A DNA stretch of 64,000 bases from Corylus avellana (Eukaryota; Streptophyta; Magnoliopsida; Fagales; Betulaceae). Location: positions 11,993,932-12,057,931 of the forward strand of contig NC_081548.1 in the NCBI RefSeq assembly GCF_901000735.1. Reading direction: 5' to 3'. The translations under genes and the position numbers were made by a program. Below, piece by piece: positions 32,560-44,151 of the stretch (within the stretch, counting starts at the first letter, position 1; every line of letters starts with the position of its first letter). Below the pieces are notes generated by a model. It was not told the origin of the DNA and ran no database searches. It worked only from the letters and a program-made list of their open reading frames with translations.

Positions 32560-33138
32560 ATATATTTGATCTGGTTTATTTATACTATATTTATAAATAA
32601 TATATAAAATGATCCTAACATTATCAGGTTTAATATTGTACAATATGATCGATCCTAACATTCAATAAAATTAATTTCTACAAAACAAACACTTAATTTA
32701 CTTCCCCTTTATAACACCGGTACATACCCCATTTCAACATTAAAAAATATAAGACAATTATTTTTTGACTATTAGCCATTCATACAAGAAAGCGCGCATG
32801 CTTTAATATATAGCAAAACCAAAAGGATATATATATATATATATATAAGATTTTTCTCGTTCATTTGGAATCTCATTAAAATAATTAAAGTAACATTAAT
32901 CATATTAAAGTTTTGACATATATATAATATAAACCATGCACGTTATATATCATTTAGGTTTGAACCATGCACGTTAAAATTAATGGTACAGTTGTTGGTA
33001 AGATTGCACTTTCTTCACACCAACCTTATCAACCGTTAATACTATTTGTTTATTCAAGTTATATTTGTTTATTTGTATGTCGTAATTTCGATTTTTTTTT
33101 TCCGTTGTCTTGTTCTCATCTTAAGTTTACATGTCTAT
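32560..33138. other. AT-rich non-coding stretch, no gene
   Basis: Low-complexity AT-rich DNA with (TA)n runs near 32547-32566 and 32829-32848. The segment 32850-32950 (TCTCGTTCATTTGGAATCTC onward) is a diverged copy of the sequence that flanks the MULEs at 38980-39060. It therefore belongs to the same unclassified repeat family into which the Gypsy element has inserted. No coding region was recognised. Confidence 0.6.
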
Positions 33139-33143
33139 ATATG

Positions 33144-33553
33144 TGACGCCGGGCAGAACTAGGATTGTTCTGACAGTGTATAAAAGCAGCAGAAACTAAG
33201 ATTTGAAGATAGAAAAGGGAATTCAGGAAGAGAGAAAATAACAGGTAGGGAAGAGAAAATCCCTAAGTGCCCCAAATAAGCAAACAGAGAAATAACTCTG
33301 AAAGACTTAAATTTAATTGATAGTATAAACTGGATTGATAAACAACAAAGACTAGATGCCTTTATACAGGCTAGGCACCTCCTAAACCAACAAGGAAAAG
33401 AAAAAGCAAACTTAATTGGAAAAGGAAAACAAATCCTAATAGGAAAAGGAAAAGCAAATCCTAATAGGAAAGGAAAAACCCAATCCTTATTGAAAAAGGA
33501 AAACTAAAACATAAATAATAAATCTACTTTATTATTATTATTCTCCTACATCA
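33144..33553 (-). repeat. 3' LTR of the Gypsy element
   Basis: 410 bp, TG...CA on either strand, identical in length to the 5' LTR with about five substitutions (for example near 33177, 33244, 33335, 33368 and 33549). Directly preceded on the element strand by the polypurine tract. Confidence 0.95.
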
Positions 33554-33564
33554 GTCTCCCCGGG

Positions 33565-36500
33565 TTAGAAAGAACTCGCCCTCGAGTTCAAGTTGTCTTT
33601 GTCTGCATCAACAAAACATGGAGTCAAATGCTTCACATTGAACACATCAGAGGTCTTTAAATGACTTGGAAGACGTAGTCGGTATGCATTGTCATTTATC
33701 TTTTGCAAAATCTCACAAGGCCCAATCTTCCTCTCTCGTAGCTTGTTATACTCACCACAGGGAAACGATCACGTGTGAGTACAGCCCAAACTAAATCACC
33801 AACCTCAAAAGTTACCTTGCGTCTATGGCTGTCGGATTGTGCTTTGTACTTAACATTGCTATCTTCTATCGCTTTCTTGACCTGGTCATGAACTCCTCGG
33901 AGATAATCTGTCATTTCATCAGCCTTAATACTCAATCGACCAATACGGGGAATAGGTGCTAGGTCAAGCACTCCCGATGGGTTTTGCCCATACACAATCT
34001 CGAAAGGGCTCAACTGAGTCGTTCTATTCTTGGACCGGTTGTAAGCAAACTCTGCTTGTGACAAAGCCAGGTCCCACTGCTTTGGCTTATTTCCAGCTAA
34101 ACTCCTTAAAAGATTCCCCAAGCTTCGATTTACCACCTCAGTTTGACCATCTGTTTGGGGGTGGTAGGCACTACTAAAATTAAGCTTGGTCCCCATCTTT
34201 TCCCACAGGCTCTTCCAAAAATGGCTCATGAATTTTGTATCTCAGTCCGATGTAATAGATCTTGGAACCCCATGCAAGCAAACAATCTCCCGAAAATACA
34301 AGTGAGCAATTCGGGCGGCATCCATCGTCTTCCGGCAAGCAACAAAATGGGCCATCTTGGAAAAACGATCAACCACCACAAGAATAGAATCCATGCTCCT
34401 TTGAGTGCGAGGTAACCCCAAAACAAAATCCATGCTGACGTTAAGCCATGGGCCATCAGGCACAGGTAATGGGGTGTATAGACCTGCATTTGTGAGGGTC
34501 CCCTTAGACCTTTGACAAATAAAACACCGTTCCACGTAACGGGTCACATCACTAGTTAACTTGGGCCAATAATAGTCTGATGAGACCAAGGCCAAGGTTT
34601 TGTCTCGCCCAAAGTGACCTTCTCCATGCAACTCTAGTATTATTTGCTCCCTCAATGAACTATCCGGAATGCATAGCTGTAAACCTCGAAATAGATAACC
34701 ATTAAGAGTAACATAATCACTGCGCTTACCTACAGATACCTCAGCAAATATCTTCCCGAATGAAGGATCTTCCGTATACAACTCTCGGAAAGTGTCAAAA
34801 CCCACAACTTTGGTATGCATGGTAGTAAGGAGTGCAACTCTCCTACTCAGAGCATCAGCAACTCGATTCAAATTTCCTGATTGGTGCCGTAAAGAAAAAG
34901 TGAACTCCTGAAGGTAAGCGACCCATTTGGCATGTCGGCGACTAAGCTTCTGTTAGCCATTGATATACTTGAGGGCCTCATGGTCAGTGATAAGGATGAA
35001 CTCCTTCTGCACCAGGTAATGACGCCAATGTTTCAAAGATTGTACAATGGCATAAAACTCCAAGTCATAAGTGGAATAGTTCTTCTTGGACCCGGACAAC
35101 TTTTCACTGAAAAATGCAATCGGACGTCCCTCTTGGCTTAGGACACCTCCAATGCCAACGCCAGATGCATCACAATTAACTTCGAAAATCTTCTCGAAGT
35201 CTGGAAGAGCTAGAACAGGTGCTTCCGTCATTTTCTTCTTCACCAATTGAAAGCTTGCATTGGCTTCTTCAGTCCATTGGAAAGTCCGACCCTTTAAGCA
35301 CTCCGTGATTGGTGCAATCAATGTACTGAAATTTCGGATGAATCGTCGATAGAATGATGCCAATCCGTGAAAACTTCGAACATCATGTAGACTCTTGGGT
35401 GTTGGCCATTCTAGAATTGCTGTTACCTTAGACTGATCTGCATGAACACCATCAATAGACACAACATATCCAAGGAAAGTGACAGTAGTAGTAAGAAAGG
35501 AACACTTCTTCCGATTGATATATAGACACTCTTTTCGTAGCGTGTTAAGAACCTCCCTGAGGTGTTTTGGGTGTGTCTCTTGTGAGGAGCTATAGATGAG
35601 AATATTGTCAAAGTACACAACAAGATAGCCCAAAAGGCATGACCATCCACTCGTACAACCCATGATGCGTTTTGAACGCTGTTTTCCACTCATCTCCAGG
35701 CCTGATTCTGATTTGGTGATACCTGCTTTTAAGGTCAATTTTGGAGAAAACCTTAGAACCTGCTAACTGATCTAGCATGTCATCTAAGCGAGGAATCGGG
35801 AATCTATACTTCACTGTGATTCGATTGATGGCTCGGCTATCAACACACATACGCCACGACCCATCCTTCTTCGGAACTAAGAGAGCAGGAACTGCACATG
35901 GACTCATGCTCTCTTGGATGTAACCTCTTTCTAGCAACTCTGTCACTTGGCGTTGCAATTCTTCAGATTCCTTCGGGCTAAGGCGATAGGCTGGACGATT
36001 GGGCAAGCTTGACCCCGGCATTAGGTCAATGTGGTGTTGTATATCTCTCATGGGTGGTAAACCAGGGGGTGGATTCTCTGGCATCAAATCAGCAAACTCC
36101 GTAAGCACCTCTTGTAACTCTATGGAAACTTCATCATCTACGTTGTCACCTTCTTCACATGGCATCAAGGCGTATACAACTCCCTCTTCTTCTGCTTCCT
36201 CCAGGAATTGAGATATTGATAGGAGATTAGTGCCCCTTTCAATCACTGGTCCATGAATGACTCTTTCTCGTTGAGGTGCTAATACCACCTTCTTTCCCTT
36301 GATGCTCAAGGTATAGGTATTTCGTCGTCCATCATAAATAACACTTCGATCATACTGCCAAGGTCTGCCTAATAATAAATGACATGCATCCATAGACACT
36401 ACATCGCACCATGTATTATCAAAATATTTTCTACCAATTGAAAAAGAGACCAAACACCTCTTATCTACTGTTACCTCACTCCCTTTTTTTAACCATGACA

Positions 36501-37767
36501 ATTTGTATGGTTTTGGATGGCGATCAATCTTCAGCTGAAGCTTCTTAATTGCTTCCTCTGACACCACATTCTCGCAACTACCATTGTCGATAATAAGCTT
36601 GCAAACCTGTTCTGCAATTGTGCATGTGGTATGAAAGATATTGGTTCTTAACCAGTCTTCTTCAGAATCATCTTTTGGAGTAAGCAAGCTTTTTCTGACA
36701 ACAAGAGTTTCATTCCCATCTCCATACAAAATATCCCCATCATTACCTTCATCAAAAATAGGATCTCCGATGTTGACTTGCTCTTCTACTATCTCATCCT
36801 CAATCAAGAGATTCTTACCCGTTCTGCTAGAAGATTTTCGGCAATCTATCGATTGATGACCGGCCTCCCCACATCTAAAACAACGAATGTTGGAATTGGA
36901 ACTCTGACCTTGCGTAGATTGAGGATTAGGACGAGGCTCTTGAAGACGAGTTCCTCGTGTATTTTGATCTCCTCTCGGTGTAGATCTGGTATTATTCCTG
37001 GCCTGCTGCTTTTCTACAGTCAAGGCACGTTGGTAGGCTTCAGAAACCGTCCAAATGGAGTGGAGACTAAGGACGTCTTGTAGGGACTGCCGCAAACCGC
37101 CTAGGTACCGCGCCACCAACTGCTCCTCAGTCTTTGACAAGTCGTTCCGAGCAACCAACTGGTAGAACTCTTCAGTGTAATCATCAACAGATCTCGCACC
37201 TTGTCTCAGCATATGAAGTCGCTGAAATAATGTCTGTGTGTATCCGAAGAGTAAAAAGTTTCCCTTCATCTTCTTCTTCATCTTCTCCTAATCACAAATC
37301 TTTGGCTTGCCTTGTCTATCTCGTGATCGCTTTAGCTGCTCCCACCAAGCAGATGCGCGACCTTTTAGTTTGATGTCGACAAGCTTCACCTTCATACGAT
37401 CTGGAACCTCCTTATAATCAAAGATCCTCTCTACCTCATGCAGCCAATCAATGAAGCCTTCGGCTTGTAAAGTGCCTGAAAATTCTGGAAGCTCAACTTT
37501 GAAGCCTAAGTCTCCATGCCGCCAATCCTGAACACCCTGTTCCCGACCCAGAACAGGATTGTGATACGGGTTCTCAAAATTGGATTCTGAATCACGATCA
37601 TCCATCTCGCGATCCCTCTCCAAGTTTTGCGCCACTAGACGCTGGGTTAACTCCGCAACCTGCCTCTCCAAATCTTCAATCCTCACGTCTTGTACATGGT
37701 GTTCATGGTAGGAGACTTCCTCATTCGGAACCTGCCCACGCCGACCACGACCACGACCTCCAGCCAT
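33565..37767 (-). pseudogene. Gypsy gag-pol polyprotein, one frame with stops, a frameshift and an RT deletion
   Basis: The likely start is ATG at 37767 (MAGGRGRGRRGQ). Order: gag core (FKVELPEFSGTLQAEGFIDW, RASAWWEQLK), CCHC knuckle [14 protein letters not shown] near 36850, aspartic protease with [13 protein letters not shown] ([30 protein letters not shown]), RNase H ([25 protein letters not shown]) and integrase (HFGRDKT, CFICQRSKG, MDFVLGLP, AYHPQTDGQTEVVNRSL). Defects: an in-frame TAG at 37288-37290 in gag, loss of about 20-25 codons with a frame change after MPFGLS near 35640, FDN instead of the FDD catalytic motif, TAA near 34952, TGA near 34240 in integrase, and a frameshift near 33760. 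The C-terminus ends NSRASSF at 33565. No chromodomain was seen. Confidence 0.9.
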
Positions 37768-37804
37768 AAAAACTGATGAAAAATTCACCCCAAGAAGACG
37801 CTAA

Positions 37805-37816
37805 GCTCTGATACCA
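37805..37816 (-). promoter_or_regulatory. Primer binding site (tRNA-iMet type) of the Gypsy element
   Basis: Minus strand TGGTATCAGAGC, two bases inside the 5' LTR. Same PBS as the Copia remnant at 3706-3717. Confidence 0.9.
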
Positions 37817-37818
37817 AC

Positions 37819-38228
37819 TGACGCCGGGCAGAACTAGGATTGTTCTGACAGCGTATAAAAGCAGCAGAAACTAAGATTTGAAGATAGAAAAGGGAATTCA
37901 GGAAGAGAGAAAATAACAAGTAGGGAAGAGAAAATCCCTAAGTGCCCCAAATAAGCAAACAGAGAAATAACTCTGAAAGACTTAAATTTAATTGATAGTA
38001 TAAACTGGATTGAAAAACAACAAAGACTAGATGCCTTTATATAGGCTAGGCACCTCCTAAACCAACAAGGAAAAGAAAAAGCAAACTTAATTGGAAAAGG
38101 AAAACAAATCCTAATAGGAAAAGGAAAAGCAAATCCTAATAGGAAAGGAAAAACCCAATCCTTATTGAAAAAGGAAAACTAAAACATAAATAATAAATCT
38201 ACTTTATTATTATTATTCTCCTGCATCA
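37819..38228 (-). repeat. 5' LTR of the Gypsy element
   Basis: 410 bp. Contains a TATA-like TTTTATACGCTGTC on the minus strand near its 3' end. Followed after two bases by the primer binding site. Confidence 0.95.
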
Positions 38229-38233
38229 ATATG

Positions 38234-38300
38234 CATGTACTTGATAATTTAGTACACATTTCTATCATTATATTAGTTTCTATTAAAAAAAAAACATGAT

Positions 38301-38346
<46 letters not shown>

Positions 38347-39058
38347 AAATTCGACATAATATGGCAAGCCGTGAAATTCTCTGGCGTTATATGCACGTTA
38401 GAACTTTCTGACGTGCCATATGTTGCACGTCAGAAATTCTTTTATTTTTTTTATTGGATTTAATTATTATTATTATTATTATTTTGTTTTATATATATAT
38501 ATATTTCATCTAACTTTTATTTTTTATTAAGAAGGATTTTAAATGAAAATGATACTCGAAATCTTTCCACATTTTTATTAAATAACTCTATTTCTGCTCT
38601 TGGCCTTCCGATCCGGATTTCTTTGATTTATTATTCTCCATTCGTTTAGTATAGAAATTAATAAAATAAAAACCTATTTCATGGTCTATGCCTATTTTTT
38701 TTTTGGACGAAAAAAAAAACGATTTATTTGCAGATGAAATAAAATTGTCGTTGTATCTACTATACCCAGGTTTTCTTCTTCAATTCTTTCTTCCTCATCT
38801 TCTACTTCTTCTTTTCTAGTCAATCAATCGGACCATTTTACAAAATTGTTTTAGTGTACAACAAACAGTTTTATATATAGTACGGGCACGATGACAATTT
38901 CATATTTTCACTAATCTAATTCTAAATAAAAATTTAATAACGTGCATGATTCAAACTTAAAGGATATATAACATTTTCCTCGTTCGTTTAGAATCTGATT
39001 AAAATAATTAAATTAACATTATTGATGTTGAAGTTTTAACATATATATATATATATAT
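38234..39058. other. Non-coding repeat sequence (unclassified family 'X') between Gypsy and MULE A
   Basis: No gene. Contains a (TA)n microsatellite at about 38308-38343, an ACGTGCC dyad at 38395-38440 (CTGACGTGCC...GCACGTCAG), AT-rich DNA, and a CTTCTT-rich patch. From 38811 onward the sequence is repeated at 45916 just after the assembly gap. A diverged copy in the same orientation runs from 45208 to 45480. These copies define a repeated family that serves as landing site for the MULEs. Confidence 0.6.
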
Positions 39059-39067
39059 ATATTATAT

Positions 39068-40080
39068 GAGAATAACTTCTATAGGGTCGTGGCACAAACC
39101 AAGGCCTTTGTGCCCTCCAATAAGAAGGCGACACATCAGCGTGGAACACTGTAACAAGAATATGGTGTTTCACCTAATCTTTTTTTTAGAATACCTAAAA
39201 CAAAACACTTTTTAGAATAACCTTTTCATATTTTTCTCCAAAACCGCTCCAGCCACCAACCTGCCACCGGAGACGCCGCCGGAGACGACGCCGGCCGGTA
39301 CAAAAAAAGCCGGAGATGACAGATATAATCCCTACAGAAAACGCTGGGTAAGAACCAAGCTCCTCCTCCCTCTCTCCGGTGCCCCTCTCTCTCACTGGCG
39401 GCAGTAGAGAAAATTTTTTTTTCTCTGCTGCTCAACAGAGCCCGGCAGCAGAGAAACAATTTGTTCTCTGCCGCCTGGCAACAGAGAAAATATTTTTTCT
39501 CTGCTGCCGGGTAACAGAGAACAGAGAAAAATATTTTTCTCTGTTGCCCAGCAGTAGAGAAAAAGGGCAGCAGAGAAAAAAAAATTTCTCTGTTCAGAGA
39601 AAATATTTTTTTCTTTGCTGCCGGGCAAGAGAGAACAAAGAAAAAAATTTTCTATGTTGCCCGGCAGCAAAATTTTTTCAGCAACAAAATTTTCTATGAT
39701 CTTTGATTTTGTTTTATGAATATTTTGAGCTTTGTGTAAAAAAAATAGAACTATTTCTTTCTTGTAATGATCATCTCACCGGCAGCAACCGAGAATTTGA
39801 GTTGTATTGGTAGGGTAGGATCTATGGCTAATGTACGGTTGGTTTGGTTTGGTTTGGGTTTTTTTATTTTTTTTTGTTTACGTCGTAAAGGCACTAGTTT
39901 TGGTTGAAGAAGGTTATATTTATGTTTAGAGATTTTAGTATTTATGATTAAAGAATATTGCTATCTTCTTGTAGGATCTCTAAGATGAGTATTAATGTTG
40001 AAGAACTTGCTAAAAGTTCATGTTGTGATGATTTTATTGAAGATGAGCATGTTGACAAAGAAATGATAAAAGATCAAAAT
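39068..40080 (+). repeat. Left TIR of MULE copy A (~1.0 kb)
   Basis: Inverted copy at 44152-45200. It contains a Cys/Gly-coding-like GC-rich patch (39240-39310), a cluster of small palindromes built from CTCTGCTGCCGGGCAACAGA-type units (39405-39690), the 5' leader of the transposase gene and its first ~32 codons. Pairing with the right TIR breaks just after GATCAAAA at about 40080. Confidence 0.85.
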
Positions 40081-42606
40081 GATTTTAAGCAACCAATTGC
40101 GAGCTTTGCCTCATATAATGGTCCTAAGGAACCATGTCTTGATATGGAATTTGATGAATTAGAAGATGCTCATGCATGTTATAATGCTTATGCAAGGCGA
40201 AATGGTTTTAGCATTCGAACAAGTCATTCTCGACTAGCGAAGGATAAGTCAGTAATTGGGATAGAATATGTTTGTTCAAGGGACGGATTTCGTCATAAAA
40301 GTTATCAAGAGAAAACCTATAAAAACCCGAAACCTGCAGAAACAAGGATAGGATGTAAAGCAATTATGGGTTTAAAGAAAGTGGGATTAAAATGGATTGT
40401 ATGTAAGTTCAAAACTGAACATAATCATGATCTCCTTAGTCCTAGAAGTACAAGTTTGCTTCGTGGACATAGAGTGGTAACAAGTGCCCAAAAAAGTCTT
40501 ATAGACACACTCAATAAATCTGGTGTACCTCCAAGGAAGATAATGTCGGTGTTGAGTGAAAAATCTGGTGGTGACTATAATGTTGGTTGTATTGCTAAAG
40601 ATGTTCAAAATTATTTGGGAAATAGAAGAAGATTTCTTTTTGGAGAGGGAGATGCACAAAAAATGTACAATTATTTTCTCGAGAGACAAAGCAAAAATCC
40701 AGGTTTTGTTTACGCAATCCAAGTGGATGAAAATGGATACATGGGCAATTGCTTTTGGGCAGATGCTAGATCACGAGTTGCATACCAATATTTTGGAGAT
40801 GTTGTTACTTTTGATGCTACCTATTTGACAAATTGTTATAAGATGCCTTTTGTTCCTTTTACTGGAGTTAACCATCATCACCAATCTGTGATGTTTGGAT
40901 GTGCTTTGCTTGTAAATGAAATGGTTGAATCTTATATGTGGTTGTTGAAAACATGGCTTGAAGCAATGCTTGGACGTGCTCCTTCTACGATTATCACTGA
41001 TGATGACAAGGTTATGAGTAAGGCAATTGCAGAGGTACTACCAAATACCACTCATAGATTGTGTTTATGGCATGTTTTACAAAAGGTTCCAGAACATTTA
41101 GCTTATATATATAATAAATATCCATCATTTCAAATAGACTTTCGACATTGTATTCATAATACAATCACAATTGAAGAATTTGAGATGGAATGGAGTGAAA
41201 TTGTTGGCAAGTATGAATTGGGAGAGAATGATTGGTTGAAAAAACTTTATATGCGGCGTGAAAAATGGATGCCGGCTTACTTGCGAACCACATTTTGCGC
41301 TGGCATGTCTACAACTCAACGAAGTGAGAGTATGAATAAGTTTTTTAAGGATTATGTTCGTTCGAGCACAATGGTGAGTGACTTTGTATATCAATATGAG
41401 AAGGCCTTGGATGCACGTTATTTTAAAGAGAAAGAAAGAGATGTCAAGACAAAAACTTCGAAACCGATTATAAAAACATGTTACAAGATGGAAGTAGAGG
41501 CGGCAAAGGTTTACACAAGAGAGTCTTTTTTGATGTTTCAAGAAGAGTTATTTAATAGTCAAAATTACCACTCATCCAAACATCGGGAAGAAGGAGGGGT
41601 GAAGATATATAGGGTGGCCCTTCATGGGAGAGAAAGTCCATTTTATGAAGTTGCATTTGAAGTCCTTGAGAAGAAAGCTACTTGTACATGTCACAAGTTT
41701 GAATTTGTTGGAATTCTATGTAGGCACATCCTTCAAATTTTTTTGAAGAAATCTTTGGTGGACACTATTCCTCAACATTATGTCTTAGAGAGATGGACGA
41801 TCAATGCCAAGAGTCGCATTATACATGGCATTTCTAGTGATGATATACAAGTAGAAACACAAAATTCTTCCAACTTGATGAGAAATAGCTTAATGTTGCA
41901 ATTTTATGAAGTTGTAGAAGTGGGTTGCCAATCAAAAAGAAAATATGATCATTTTACCATTAGTTTACAAAAGTTTCATCATGAGATTCTGACAATGGAT
42001 GATGATTGTCATAAAGATATAAATGATGCTAATGTAGGAAGTGCCGAGGGTCCCGTGTTGAACAGCTAAGTACTATCAAACCTTCCATTCACTTTGCAAG
42101 ATCCTCCACATGTTAGTTGTAGAGGAAAACCCAAATCTTTGAGACAAAAAAATCCAAAAGAAAATCAAGCAATCAAGAAAAGGACATGTTCCATTTGCAA
42201 GAAGACGGGGCATGTGAGAACCAAGTGCCCTTCACATAAGCAAGCAAGGTACTCTTATAAATTTCTTTGATTTACAATAATTTACATGAAAATGCATTTT
42301 GATTTAATTAGCATTAAAATCTTATTTTTTATAGGGATATTTCAAATACAAATTTGAGGCCAACTAACTTGGGGTTGATAGATCAGCAAAGTTTAGTAAA
42401 GGTAAATATTTTTTATAACATATCCTGCATCAAGATCATTTTTGTCCATGATCTAATTTTATTTATTTATGAATTATTTACAGTGCTCTTTGCCAACTAT
42501 GGAGTATCCCTTTACTACGACATTTGACATGTCTCAAGATCATGTATGTTCATCTACTATAGTTGATATTGGTGCAGATAACATCAACGCTTATGGAACT
42601 CATTGA
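39985..42606 (+). pseudogene. FAR1/FHY3-type MULE transposase, copy A, premature stop
   Basis: Same three-exon structure as copy B: 39985-42248, 42335-42401, 42484-42606. The protein is identical to copy B for about 650 residues, covering the FAR1 DNA-binding region, DDE transposase core and SWIM finger. It then differs at Thr/Ser and Phe/Leu sites near 41957-41975. The codon at 42067-42069 is TAA where copy B has CAA, so the zinc knuckle and C-terminal tail are lost. The catalytic core is intact, so the truncated product of about 694 residues might still be active. I call it a pseudogene because the lesion is absent from its sister copy. A start at 39958 is possible, but a splice acceptor-like CTTGTAG lies between it and 39985. 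Confidence 0.8.
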
Positions 42607-44151
42607 AGTTACTGTGATTTGTGTGGTGTGGTCTTTTTTGTGAGGTTGTAATACATAAGATATGGTTGCATGTAGTTTTTTTTTAATTATTATTATTATC
42701 AGAATATGGCTGAACTTGGCTATATGTGATTGGTTTTTTTGACATCAGGATTTTACGTGGCTATATGTGAGTGGTTTTTTTGACATCAGCGTTTTTGGTA
42801 ATCAGGTGATAATAGAGTTTGAATTCTCAATCTATATCTTATTTTAATTAAATATTTTATGTATTGTATCTCACTTATTTGGAGTAAGGAAGAATGTGAG
42901 GGAATGTGTTATATACCATATTGATTTAATAATTACATTTAATAATTTTATTTTATTTTCTTAACCTTTTGAAATTTTACACCTCTTAGTGTGCAATGAG
43001 TGCATTATGCTCGGGACAATATTGCAGAGGGACTATAAGTACAATAGCCTATACATTTTTTGCTAAGTAAATTAAATCAAGAGAAGAGTGGCTGACAGAC
43101 AGCGTAGACTGCACCTTTGGGAAAGGAATTACAACATATTAACAAGCTCAGCAAATAGGAATTTGACTAAAAGACCAATTTGTTTCTTTTGTCAGATTTG
43201 GTTGCTTTATAGTTGGCTAGCTTCTTGCATAAATTTGGCTCATTCTAAAAAGAAATGTTCTCCAATCAACAAGAAAACTCACTAAGCAGCTCAACTTTCC
43301 AAGCAAAGTATATCAGCCAGATCATGAATAGTGTCCCACACAAACTAAATGTAAGGATTGATGCAGTTCTTTAGGAATTTAAGTGAAAAGTTCATGCAAA
43401 GACCCAAATTCTGACAAAAAAAAAAACAAAATTGGTCTTGCAGAGCAGCTTGAGTAGACTTTCAACAACATCACCATCAAATATTACTCTTGGAATTTTT
43501 CACAGAAGCAACCTGTAATTTAACAAAAGCATCAACTTTAAGCTTTGATACTCATCAGTCTCATACAACATTCATCAAATTCATTCATTCCTAAACTGGG
43601 GTTGAAACTATCACAAAAGCAACCCAAAATTAAGATTCATACATCACTACTTCAATAATATCCAGACAGAAAAATCATTCACAATGGGCAGTAAAAATAC
43701 AAGAAGAAAATCATTAACAATTGTTCCAAGACATTTTTTTTCATCTAGAAGATTAGAAAACTATACCATACTCACAGCATTAGCTTTATGAACTTCATAA
43801 ATTCATAATCAAAGCAAACTGATCCCAATAACAATTCACCTTCAGGCAACCAAAATACAAAAAGGCAAATACTAGTTGCCGAGTAAGATCCTATGTTAAA
43901 TTGACAAAAAGATACTTCCTTGCTCTTAATCACAACCAACCCAATACTACACCAACAAAAACATCATCATCCCCCTCAAAGAACTCCAACTCATCCCTCC
44001 CCCCATTATCTTCGTAGTGTTCCTCGCCACCGCCGGTCCGCCTTAAAAACCTTCTCGTGCTCCCTCTCTCTCTCACTGGTGTGTGAGAGCGAGGGAGTAT
44101 GAGAGAAAAAATCTCTATTGCCGCCAGTGAGAGAGAGAGAGGCACCGGACG
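42607..44151. other. MULE copy A interior between transposase and right TIR, no recognised gene
   Basis: About 1.5 kb without a recognised gene. A minus-strand open frame around 44145-43930 encodes an acidic stretch (GGGEEHYEDNGGRDELEFFE, then GDDDVFVGVVLGWL). It begins downstream of the right TIR on that strand, which could supply a promoter. The same frame is kept in copy B (51263-51045). It could be a captured host fragment or simply element sequence. Confidence 0.4.

Larger units (their letters stand above)
33144..38228 (-). mobile_element. Full-length Ty3/Gypsy retrotransposon, 5085 bp, 5-bp target duplication ATATG
   Basis: Two 410-bp LTRs (33144-33553 and 37819-38228) begin TGATG(T/C)AGGAG and end GGCGTCA on the minus strand. 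ATATG flanks the element on both sides (33139-33143 and 38229-38233). The PBS at 37816-37805 is the tRNA-iMet type, TGGTATCAGAGC. A polypurine stretch CCCGGGGAGAC (33564-33554) lies beside the 3' LTR. I count five differences between the LTRs (about 1.2%), so the insertion is fairly recent. gag-pol is nevertheless broken in several places and mobility would need help in trans. Confidence 0.95.

Noticed and set aside
33956..37373. Plus-strand open frames within the Gypsy element
   Set aside because: Antisense shadows of gag-pol.
39195..39699. Open frames on both strands in the MULE TIRs (repeating FFSLLPGSREQ or AAEKKIFSL patterns)
   Set aside because: They arise from the palindrome cluster and are readable in several frames on both strands. 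Not protein-coding evidence.
40387..41541. Minus-strand and alternate-frame open frames overlapping the MULE transposase in copy A (and 47495-48649 in copy B)
   Set aside because: They are shadows of the long plus-strand coding exon and have no recognisable protein features.
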